From NCBI GenBank assembly GCA_964019135.1, contig OZ025257.1:19743971-19807970 (forward strand): 64,000 nt of DNA. The letters are read 5' to 3'. The stretch is from Arenicola marina (taxonomy: Eukaryota; Annelida; Polychaeta; Arenicolidae). Every line of letters begins with the position of its first letter. The stretch's first letter is position 1. The translations under genes and the position numbers were made by a program. The notes below the pieces were generated by a model. The model worked only from the letters and a program-made list of their open reading frames with translations. It was not told the DNA's origin and searched no databases. This document shows, piece by piece, positions 58,201 to 64,000 of this stretch.

Positions 58201-61200
58201 GAGTCACCCCGAACCCCAATTCGTAACCACCTGCCCCCACGCCCCGTCGCCCCCCCCCCCACCTCCATCCCCACCCCCGCCCCTCTATCGGCATGGCACC
58301 GACGTCCACGTCAGCAAGTGCGATGGCCCCTGCTTACCATTGGTTTCGCCGTAGCCCCAGTGGGTTTTGCCACCTGGAATGTCAGAAAGTCAATAGGTGT
58401 ATGAGGTGCATTAGGCAAGTGTGACAAACTCCACGATATAAAGCAATGATAAAGGGGCGTACGTGCCTCATACAGATCTTGATACGAACAGAATTATCGC
58501 TTATAAACAGGTGCCTATCGAAGGTCACAAAATCTTAATCGTCCTTAATGCAAGTATTACGAGTGATATTACAGTTTTCTGTGCCTCGTTTGAAGTATGT
58601 GCCAGCAGCGATGTCCCATTGTGGACGCATTAATATGTACTCACCATGGCATTTAATGTCACAGCTATGTTTCATTGGGGACGCATTTAGTATGTACTCA
58701 CCATGGCATTCAATGTCACAAGCTGCCGAGTGAGCCGCTGAAAACGGAAATATACCGACCGTCAGCATCTCCAAATTCAACATTCTACACTTGCATTTTG
58801 TATTGTATATGCCCCATTTCCTTAAATAAATGCTACTTAAATAAAACATCTACTCACGCTCATATCAGTCAAATGGGAAATGTTCGATATTTTTTCTATG
58901 GCTGCCATATTATTTTCCTAGATAGCACGACCGCTATGGATGGTTTCTACGGCATACGGCCCCGAAAAGAAACTTCTGATCATCTGATCATTACCAGATA
59001 TTCATGAAGTATTTTACGTCGCAAGACCAATATAAGTTAAATGAAGGAAAACCAATTATAAAACATAATCCTGATATCAAACAGAACATATCGCAAATAA
59101 TATAAAACATAAGTTATTGTTTCATAAGATGACTGTCGCTTGAAAGGTAGTTTGTATCCTTTGTTCTGACATCTTGAAGAAGACATATTTAAATTTTGTG
59201 AAATATTCAACAAAAACATAATATAGTAAAGAAGATTTATGCACGGCATAAAACCAGTTCTCGACCAGTCTCAGACAATACATTTCACTTCAATGCGATC
59301 GCCGGGTCTAGAGGCAACGGTACAATTATTGTATTACACTATGGTCATCTCGGATTCTAACCTTTCATCTTTCTACATACGGAATATTTCTTGTTTGCCT
59401 GTCCCATGTTGTATAGCTTTATCATTGTATGTCATTGTGCGCTCATAGGGTTATCAGCGTTATATCGTATGTCCACTGAAAACTTGCATCACGCATTTTT
59501 GAGGGCGATAATGGAAATCGTTGACTGCTACAATGTTCATTGATAGTGGATAGATATAATATCAGGCAAATACACGTTTCATAACGTTCTCAAAACTCGC
59601 GTCATTGTATATTACAATCGCCGTTAGCAGGCATGTATTCATATCTTATTTTTGATGAACTTTACTGGGAGTTAAATATGCATGCCTAGCATGCAGCATC
59701 ATAGATTTATAATACACATTCACTAATTCAAAGATTGCTATTACACCGTCAAATGCATAAAGTCGTTTGTGTGCCTGTTCGCATGCATCCGAGTTTAAAT
59801 GGCACATTCAATGATATTATATTTGATAAATTAAGTATCCAATATTCGCCGCATTTACGTCACAGCTGACGTCATTCCCCGCTCCCGGGACAGATTATAA
59901 CTTGTCTCAGGGACCTTTTGTACCGTTAGCTGAGTGGGATTACGCGTTGATTGGAGCGGAGAGCGATCATATCGACCATCAGTTTTATTCTGCTTAAAGG
60001 GCGAACACATCTTTGCTTTTAAAGCACGAGTGAGTGAGATTCTATCTGTGGTCAGTGGGTGGGGGGCGGGGGGAGGGAGTATTTTTCTTTCAAAGATCGT
60101 TTTTACGGGGTTATAAATGCAACACTTCGGTGGTCTTCGAACGAAAGTTGCGGCAAACCACGCCATGAATGGCACAGGAAATGGTCTGCCGTGCGGTGGT
60201 ACGTGTTGTAGATGGGGTAAAGGATAAAATTTTGATTCGATGATCGCCATAGATACATAATGCAGAATCTCGCTCCAACGAACCTACAGTAAACCGAAAT
60301 CCTGGCAATATCGGACCTGTTTCCAATCTGGGGCAAGTTTCATCCAACTTCATGTGCACAAAAGCGGCCTAAAACACCAATATTTCGTTTTAGACCTTTT
60401 TCCCGTGGCTCGATTTTTTATTAGCTCTGCTAGTGTCCTGCTAATGCCCTGCCCCAAGCCCATGCTGTATATTATAGCAGCCACTGTATAGCGTAATAGG
60501 TTATATTGACATTATTAGTTAACAGTGGGACAAGGAAATAAATGATGAAATGGATGATGCATGCCCCAGATTAGGTGTCTAGGTCCGGGACTCGAATCCA
60601 GGAGCTGCGGTCCAGTGCGCTAACCACAACACCAGAAAGGCCCCCTCGACAGTATTAGAGGAGTCTCCGAGTAGTACGGGTTTGTCAGCGTTAGAGAAGT
60701 GTGGTGAGAGGGTGCTCGCATAAGGTGGGTGCAAGGATGGTAAGAGGAAGAGAGAGGCAGGGGGGGGGGGGGCGGGGGCTGACCGCATAATAAAATACCT
60801 CACCAACATTGTCCTCATTCTTTAAAACATTCCCTGCCGATCTGAATAAAATAAATAAATAAAGGATAGGAATTCCTTCATAAATTGTTGGGGAGGAAGG
60901 GTGATCTCTCTGTAGGGGGGTGGGGCGGCTTTGGGGGCTTGCCCAGGTGGCGGAGCTAGGCTTCGGGGGCCTGACTACCGCACTAGGGTGGGAGGTGTAT
61001 TACGTTGGATCCGCCGTTATAAAAAACCGATATACCAGGGGCGGATCTAGAAATTTGCAAAGGGGGTTTCTGACAACTTGTGACCGAACGGGGGGGGGGC
61101 GAGATGCTCTCTGAAAACGTGAGACCGGAGGGGGGGGGGGGGTGGGGGGAGGGGGTGGGTGTGCTCGGAGAACCCGATTTTTACCGTGTATGCTCCTGTT

Positions 61201-61621
61201 CACAAGTAAACCCCCCTAACCCCGCCTCCTAGATCTCCCCCTGATATACGGGTACTGGCAATGCTGATCTGCGTTAGTCGCGATCCAGCTGAGCTTACGG
61301 ATGGGATACACATGTGTAGATATATATGAATATAGTAATCTATGTGTCATTCAAACCATGGTGCTGCTCCCCGGCCTCGTCCTCCTTGGGTGGCACGGTC
61401 AGGTTCTCGAGGCGGTGTTCGACATCCTCCACCCGGGTCTCCAGTGTTGCCATCCTGCGGCACGCCTTGGCATTCCCCTGGCGATCATAGCTGCCCCAGG
61501 GACTGGGCGCATAGTATCCCGACAGGTCACACACGCAGGTAGTGGCCGCCGAATGATCCAGATACTGCAGCAGCAGCAAAAGGATGCTCGGCAGGAGGAG
61601 CATGTCGCGGTTGGTCGTCAT
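40283..61621 (-). CDS. Secreted alpha-carbonic anhydrase gene, eight coding exons
   Basis: Exons 61,357-61,621, 58,338-58,373, 56,101-56,268, 55,003-55,157, 54,413-54,505, 53,889-53,955, 52,984-53,141 and 40,283-40,405 join with matching phases into 1,065 bases (354 residues plus stop). The enzyme interconverts CO2 and bicarbonate. In human CA II numbering it keeps the His64 region (N-N-G-H-S), Gln92, zinc ligands His94 and His96 (Q-F-H-F-H-W), Glu106 (S-E-H-T-V), zinc ligand His119 (M-H-I-V-H) and Thr199 (S-L-T-T-P-P), so it should be active. A signal peptide, a Cys before Q-S-P-I-N and the Cys in T-T-P-P-C (the usual extracellular disulfide) indicate secretion. No C-terminal membrane anchor is seen. 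Between signal peptide and catalytic domain is a coiled-coil-like segment, which is unusual. The last intron is 12.6 kb and repeat-filled. Roles in shell or skeleton formation or acid-base balance cannot be told apart here. Confidence 0.9.
40470..41600 (+). mobile_element. Pearl-like repeat element, left copy with 185-bp core repeats
   Basis: A 24-bp AT-rich microsatellite-like array (AGGTTATAGATGGAAATTAT type, 40,470-40,680) is followed by a unique block (CCGAATTATTTGAAACCGG onward) and then about three to four tandem copies of a 185-bp core ending near 41,580. An inverted single-core copy lies at 52,115-52,690. Variable core number plus a simple-repeat tail resembles the bivalve pearl-type non-autonomous elements, some of which are linked to Helentrons; that assignment is inference. 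Confidence 0.65.
41036..41590 (+). repeat. 185-bp tandem core repeats
   Basis: Three nearly identical 185-bp units (CACTCGAACCGAGGCTC through GGGTTGGATGCATGG) run from 41,036. A more diverged related unit precedes them. Units differ by single bases, so the expansion is recent. Confidence 0.93.
41764..41880. repeat. GGATCC-family MITE-like fragment
   Basis: It begins AGGGGCGGATCCAGGAATT and continues into G-rich and A-rich tracts, matching the start of the element at 61,028-61,252. Confidence 0.55.
42215..42300 (+). repeat. Interspersed repeat copy (pair with 51,535-51,605)
   Basis: Blocks GGCGCCCAAACTAC, GGTGCTCGGTCGC and ATCAATCAATG recur in order, with changes, at 51,535-51,605 in the same orientation. 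Confidence 0.45.
42560..42930 (+). repeat. C-rich low-complexity repeat
   Basis: Irregular units of about 17-20 bases containing CCCCCCGGACAATTCCCC fill the interval. Proline-rich and glycine-rich open frames on the two strands are by-products. Confidence 0.85.
43088..43185 (+). repeat. Interspersed repeat copy B (pair with 39,505-39,595)
   Basis: It shares AGATTTCTGCTCCGGGG, a GGCGAAAAAAGT block and GACACATATGTATAT with the copy at 39.5 kb. Confidence 0.55.
43190..44540. other. Intron sequence with poly-G/C runs, no gene
   Basis: Several G or C runs of ten or more bases occur (near 43,190, 43,470, 43,860 and 44,120). I find no gene or RNA. Confidence 0.45.
44545..45215 (+). repeat. Two direct copies of a dispersed repeat
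   Basis: About 120 bases at 44,545-44,665 and 45,080-45,215 share TTTTTGTGCATATTG/TTTTTGTGCTTATTG, a GACCTCATTTG-like block, AAGGGCCCAAATACA and TATTATTAAACATA in the same order. Confidence 0.6.
45216..46139. other. Intron sequence, no gene
   Basis: G-rich stretches and a short inverted repeat around CGGCGGCCAGGT (about 45,485 and 45,860) are visible. Nothing coding is supported. Confidence 0.4.
46150..48420 (+). repeat. 58-bp minisatellite
   Basis: About 39 units of 58 bp (ATTGACCAGTTGTAACCCAT, then CTGACAGACCCGTGGTGGGC, then AAGTGTCCCGTCCTACCC) lie head to tail. A one-base deletion variant (57 bp, ACCATCTG for ACCCATCTG) recurs. The right end at about 48,315-48,415 is rearranged with a partial unit. 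The array sits in the last carbonic anhydrase intron. Reading frames there are artefacts. Confidence 0.97.
48540..49095. repeat. GATCC tandem repeat, second locus, with inversion point
   Basis: The motif of 3,770-4,500 returns. From 48,540 to about 48,750 it is in reverse orientation (GATCCGAGGGGTC type). From about 48,770 to 49,095 it is forward (CCTCGGATCCCGATTCGACC). The switch lies near 48,745-48,770, making a large imperfect inverted repeat. Confidence 0.8.
49096..50140. other. Intron sequence, no supported gene
   Basis: Short open frames on both strands near 49,140-49,490 have no recognisable motifs or splice logic. A G-rich patch lies near 49,615 and a C-rich one near 49,708. Confidence 0.4.
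50145..50235 (+). repeat. Direct repeat pair, copy 1
   Basis: About 90 bases (AGCGTCTAGCGTTCGTAGTA through AAATAGTAGCAGGCAG) recur at 51,140-51,242 in the same orientation with small indels. Confidence 0.8.
51140..51242 (+). repeat. Direct repeat pair, copy 2
   Basis: This copy matches 50,145-50,235, with short insertions (for example GGCC after ACAGTA). Copies about 1 kb apart suggest a duplicated or dispersed element; an LTR-like pair is possible but no coding region lies between them. Confidence 0.8.
51535..51605 (+). repeat. Interspersed repeat copy (pair with 42,215-42,300)
   Basis: TCTGGCGCCCCAAAC, GGTGCTCGACCCC and ACATCAATCAA occur in the same order as at 42.2 kb. Confidence 0.45.
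52115..52690 (-). mobile_element. Pearl-like repeat element, inverted right copy
   Basis: This is the reverse complement of about 40,560-41,030: core segment, unique block and 24-bp AT-rich tail in mirrored order. It has a single core unit and an extra stretch of about 60 bases (near 52,490-52,550, containing CGCGAACGCGTG) absent from the left copy. Both copies lie in the last carbonic anhydrase intron. Confidence 0.75.
52984..53141 (-). CDS. Carbonic anhydrase exon 7 (S-L-T-T-P-P-C)
   Basis: The acceptor CAACTTGCAG and donor GTAAGT bound 158 bases (phase 1 in, 0 out). It encodes Y-F-R-Y-S-G-S-L-T-T-P-P-C with the Thr199/Thr200 equivalents and the disulfide Cys, then V-V-W-T-V. Confidence 0.95.
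53385..53560 (+). repeat. Second copy of the repeat at 11,885-12,185
   Basis: AATAATTCTTCGTGAACTGG, AATCGTGAACTG and ATATCGTGTATCCGCC follow in the same order as at 11.9-12.2 kb, with only one copy of the internal unit. Confidence 0.7.
53889..53955 (-). CDS. Carbonic anhydrase exon 6
   Basis: The acceptor ATATACACAG and donor GTAAGA bound 67 bases (phase 0 in, 1 out). It encodes the amphipathic helix region (E-N-L-K-L-D-F-I-I-K-K-L) between the core strand and the L-P block. Confidence 0.92.
54413..54505 (-). CDS. Carbonic anhydrase exon 5 (zinc ligand His119)
   Basis: The acceptor TGCCTCTAG and donor GTAAGT bound 93 bases in phase 0/0. It starts M-H-I-V-H-Y-N, giving the third zinc ligand, and contains L-A-V-F-G-F-F-F-Y, the conserved core strand. 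Confidence 0.95.
55003..55157 (-). CDS. Carbonic anhydrase exon 4 (zinc ligands His94/His96)
   Basis: The acceptor AACCTTCCAG and donor GTAACT bound 155 bases (phase 1 in, 0 out). It encodes Q-F-H-F-H-W-G-D-D with two zinc-binding His and S-E-H-T-V-N-G-R-R-Y-P-M-E with the Glu106 equivalent. Confidence 0.95.
55239..55272. repeat. TA dinucleotide microsatellite
   Basis: About 15 TA repeats lie in the intron between carbonic anhydrase exons 3 and 4. Confidence 0.95.
56101..56268 (-). CDS. Carbonic anhydrase exon 3 (Q-S-P-I-N, N-N-G-H-S)
   Basis: The acceptor CTCCGCAG and donor GTGGGT bound 168 bases in phase 1/1. The exon encodes W-N-R-C-V-P-T-C-G-G followed by S-Q-S-P-I-N-L and ends at N-N-G-H-S with the proton-shuttle His. 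The Cys before Q-S-P-I-N would pair with the Cys of exon 7. Confidence 0.92.
56505..57115 (+). repeat. 17-bp minisatellite (ATATCATTGTCACAGTT)
   Basis: About 36 units of 17 bp follow each other in the intron between carbonic anhydrase exons 2 and 3. A block of about ten units near 56,560-56,740 is repeated at about 56,750-56,930 with the same variant order, indicating block duplication. Confidence 0.95.
58170..58290. repeat. Poly-G and poly-C tract
   Basis: A G-rich tract (58,175-58,200) and a C-rich tract (58,225-58,285) face each other just downstream of carbonic anhydrase exon 2 and could form a G:C hairpin. No coding content is likely. Confidence 0.7.
58338..58373 (-). CDS. Carbonic anhydrase exon 2 (H-W-G-Y start of the catalytic domain)
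   Basis: A 36-base micro-exon with acceptor CATTCCAG and donor GTAAGC encodes G-K-T-H-W-G-Y-G-E-T-N. It corresponds to the conserved W-x-Y segment that opens alpha-carbonic anhydrase domains. Both ends are phase 1. Confidence 0.85.
58702..58737 (-). CDS. Optional 36-bp exon of the carbonic anhydrase gene
   Basis: A strong acceptor (CCGTTTTCAG) and donor (CATG before GTGAGT) bound 36 bases that are phase 1 on both sides, so the exon can be included or skipped without changing frame. It would add 12 residues with two Cys between exon 1 and the W-G-Y exon. Its donor half is tandemly duplicated about 60 bases downstream (near 58,640). Confidence 0.4.
60574..60645 (-). repeat. tRNA-derived SINE head
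   Basis: On the minus strand TGGTTAGCGCACTGG resembles a pol III A box region and GGATTCGAGTCCC a B box at roughly the spacing found in tRNAs. The acceptor arms do not pair, so this is not a functional tRNA gene but probably the head of a tRNA-derived SINE. It lies in the first carbonic anhydrase intron. Confidence 0.6.
61028..61252. mobile_element. Short MITE with GGGGCGGATCTAG inverted ends
   Basis: The left end ATACCAGGGGCGGATCTAG and the right end, read in reverse as ATATCAGGGGGAGATCTAGG, form inverted repeats around 180 bases of G-rich filler. The flanks carry TAT-like bases, so a short AT-rich target duplication is possible. Related fragments lie at 2,920-3,035, 36,470-36,525 and 41,764-41,880. 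Confidence 0.65.
61357..61621 (-). CDS. Carbonic anhydrase exon 1: signal peptide and coiled-coil segment
   Basis: The ATG at 61,621 is followed by a Leu-rich signal peptide (about residues 6-20), a short Cys-x-Cys segment, and a heptad-like stretch around residues 55-72 (L-E-T-R-V-E-D-V-E-H-R-L-E-N-L) with an N-glycosylation site (N-L-T). The exon ends at CATG before a GT, in phase 1, exactly what the next exon needs. Its link to the enzyme rests on phase, strand and signal peptide. Confidence 0.7.
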
Positions 61622-63655
61622 GGCAATGCCGGATGCTGACCACGCACAGACAGGCAGGCAATGTTCAGTCTCCTTCGCCTCTGCTTCCAGTTGTTGGAGT
61701 GATATGGCGATCTGGATTTATTCCGGCTACGCGGCTCGGATCAGGATCGGACACGGGGGGTCGGCTTGGGTGGACCCGAGGTCCAAGGTCCAACTGCTAC
61801 GTATCGTATCGGCTGATATCGGGGGCGTTATCGAAGAGTCGGTCGTAATCTAGGGTCGAATTGACCCGACGTAAGACTGGGTCTGGATGGATAAGGGGGG
61901 GCGGGGCGATAGGGGGCGGGCGGGGTGGGGGGGGGGGGAGGTAGGTAGAGGGGTGTGATGGGATAATAGGGCAAAGATCGACGTGGGAGGTCGACTTGTG
62001 ATTGACAAGGCAACCATCGATCTTTACGAGGTTGATTTATAATGGGGACATGTCAGGAAGGCGGTGGGAATTAGGTCGAGTAGAAATTCGTTTACTGCCC
62101 CAGTTCATTGCTGACAATAAACAATAGACCGACAACGCAGATTAATACTTATTATATAAAAGCGCTAATTATCGTCCAGAGCACGGAGCACAGGCAGACC
62201 GTTATGTTCACGTGACCACCATGCATTCACCATTCGGAACAGGACAAAAGCGACCCCAGTTGCAAGGACAGCGGTCGGGTTCAAGCGAAGCGAACGGAAC
62301 GTAAGCATGCATCCTGTCATGGTTACCTTTTTCAGGTTTGCTACTTTTAGTGCAAGCGTAATGTGTCGCTGTGTCAAGTGTCCTTTCCATCAAAATAAGA
62401 ACGAAAATCCAATGCATCTAGAAGCTAGTTCACGATCAACAACAACTCAACAACTATGTGACAAGACTCGAGCCGAACCTGTCAAAACACTCTCCATATA
62501 TAAGACCTGCCATATCGATTTTCATGACTCGCAACTCATAATTAGAGCATAATTATCCGAATTGATTATAAACGAGAGGCTCATCCGTTATCATATTAAA
62601 TTACGTAGTAAAAATATATCTAAAAGATAAATTATCTAAAGTATAAAATACACAACATTCAATTCATGTTGACAGATAATTTTGCAAGTTGCGATACGGG
62701 CCTCTCAGGGAGGGAGGTCACTATATTACTACGGTGGTGGGGGGGGGGGAGTGTGCCGCAGAGCAACAGAGGGCATATATGAAGAACGAGAGAATAATGC
62801 GTGATTTCGTGGTTAAAAAAGGTTTCTAAAGTAGTCACTGATAGTCATTGCAAAGTATACGTAGGTCCACGTGCACCTACCTGTATTCCTCGCTCTCAGT
62901 TCACACTCTTCAAGATTCGTGACGCATATCTTTCAAGCACGGACGTAGGAATACATCATTTCAAAACTGCTTTGACCTGTGTACGATACCATTTCATTTA
63001 CGAGTCATATTGAGTGACGACATTTCGTTTTCATTAAAGTTAAACATCTTATTGAATAAGGAATCATTACTGATAACGTTCATTTGTGTTAATCAAAGGA
63101 GGAGGGTATTAATGGTTTATAGTTTAATAAAAAGGCATCAACATCAAATGAACTGACCACTTAATACTTTATGTATTGATGCCTCTTAATTTATACACAT
63201 CTGGTGTGAGATCTGTATTATCTTTCATTATATCTGTAACACGGTTTATGTAACACATCATGAGGCATAAATTAAATAAACCCCTGCGCTATCGGGGCAA
63301 TCTTATCGAAAGTTGCCTGATTAGGCGAAAGCTATGGCAGAAACCCCGACCCTTGGCTTTGGACTTAGTTCACATAATTCAAGTTTGTACAGACCTAATC
63401 ACGGTCACTGTACATATACCTTGTCGTAATTACCCGCCCAATCGTATAAAGTAACACAACAAAAAACGACCGAGGTGTGTGCTCCCCACCCCGTACCCGA
63501 AAAAATAGGGGGGCAAAGTTGACGGCCCAAACATATTCACCAAAGGACCGATAAGCCTGCGTATGTACCAAACTGGATTTTGCCGACTCAAACAAATACC
63601 AGATTACTCAATTACTCTCGCAGTTACCGGCCCTATCGGAAACGTCCGTAAACCT
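61622..63655. other. No supported gene; upstream region of carbonic anhydrase
   Basis: The promoter of the carbonic anhydrase gene should lie just above 61,621, but I see no convincing core element. A minus-strand frame at 62,208-62,417 ends in a small Cys-rich stretch without an acceptor I trust. G runs occur near 61,930 and 62,742. Confidence 0.4.
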
Positions 63656-63658
63656 AAG

Positions 63659-63684
63659 CCATATATATATATATATATATATAT
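63659..63684. repeat. AT dinucleotide microsatellite
   Basis: About 12 AT repeats occur here. A short TCAGAT hexanucleotide repeat lies at 63,892-63,913. Confidence 0.95.
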
Positions 63685-64000
63685 GACACATGATAGACCC
63701 TCCCCCCCACCTCCTCCATTCCGCTCGCTCAATCGGCCGGTAAACTGTATGCGCTCTGTTTTCTCCATGGGTAGGAATACTATAGGATCTATGATTTGAG
63801 CTAGCTCGTTGCTAGCATTAGTGTCAACGGGCGCTATCCACCGGAAGATTCGGGGACGACATATAAAAATAAATGACGTAAACCGGAAGTCAGATTCAGA
63901 TTCAGATTCAGACCTTTTATTTCCAATCTATAATGAATTAATACATTTTACATGTTATATTTGTACTACATATGTCGGAGGAGACCATCACTAAGGCATA

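Noticed and set aside
60574..60645. Functional tRNA gene
   Set aside because: A and B boxes are present but the acceptor and T stems do not pair properly, so a SINE head is the better reading.
62208..62417. Small Cys-rich minus-strand frame
   Set aside because: A C-x-C then C and C pattern is visible near the end, but there is no signal peptide, no convincing acceptor and no partner exon.

Overview
The window reads as nuclear DNA of a metazoan, most likely a marine invertebrate. The evidence is spliced genes with GT/AG introns, an animal-type secreted alpha-carbonic anhydrase, a dibasic-cleaved secretory peptide precursor, a decayed Ty3/gypsy retroelement, tRNA-derived SINE-like fragments, and very heavy minisatellite and foldback content. 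A repeat with a variable 185-bp core recalls the pearl-type elements of bivalves, but I cannot fix the phylum. Poly-G/poly-C runs of ten or more bases are unusually common. Nothing bacterial, and no CRISPR array, is present.

Layout. 1-3,600: relic Ty3/gypsy element (LTR end, primer-binding site, gag, protease, RT, RNase H and integrase pieces) full of stops, with foreign inserts. 3,770-4,500: degenerate GATCC-type repeat, seen again at 48,540-49,090. 4,540-12,650: mostly empty apart from foldback elements near 5.9 and 7.0-7.3 kb and one short intronless secretory peptide precursor on the minus strand (9,132-9,593). 12,650-17,415 and 32,158-36,392: two arrays of the same 30-bp minisatellite in the same orientation.

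The main discovery is that these arrays are two halves of one array, split by a 14,742-bp element (17,416-32,157). Its ends are imperfect terminal inverted repeats starting CCCAGATAGCATG. An AT dinucleotide flanks both sides, and removing the element plus one AT restores the 30-bp unit in perfect register. Inside are layered subterminal repeats, a minus-strand gene for a putative DDD/E transposase with DFAENY, SDG and HGKG motifs, an OTU-like cysteine protease frame just downstream with a long acidic decapeptide-repeat tail, and other possible exons.

36,990-38,900: G-rich 20-bp minisatellite. 40,283-61,621 (minus strand): a complete-looking secreted alpha-carbonic anhydrase gene rebuilt from eight exons with matching splice phases, plus one optional exon. 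Its last intron is 12.6 kb and has absorbed a pair of inverted repeat elements, a 2.3-kb 58-bp minisatellite and other repeats. 56,500-57,110 is a 17-bp minisatellite within another intron. 61,622-64,000 holds no gene I can support.

The carbonic anhydrase and the secreted peptide are host genes. The transposase and OTU frames belong to the mobile element. Very long open frames across the 30-bp arrays and the acidic repeat (on either strand) are artefacts of a period divisible by three.
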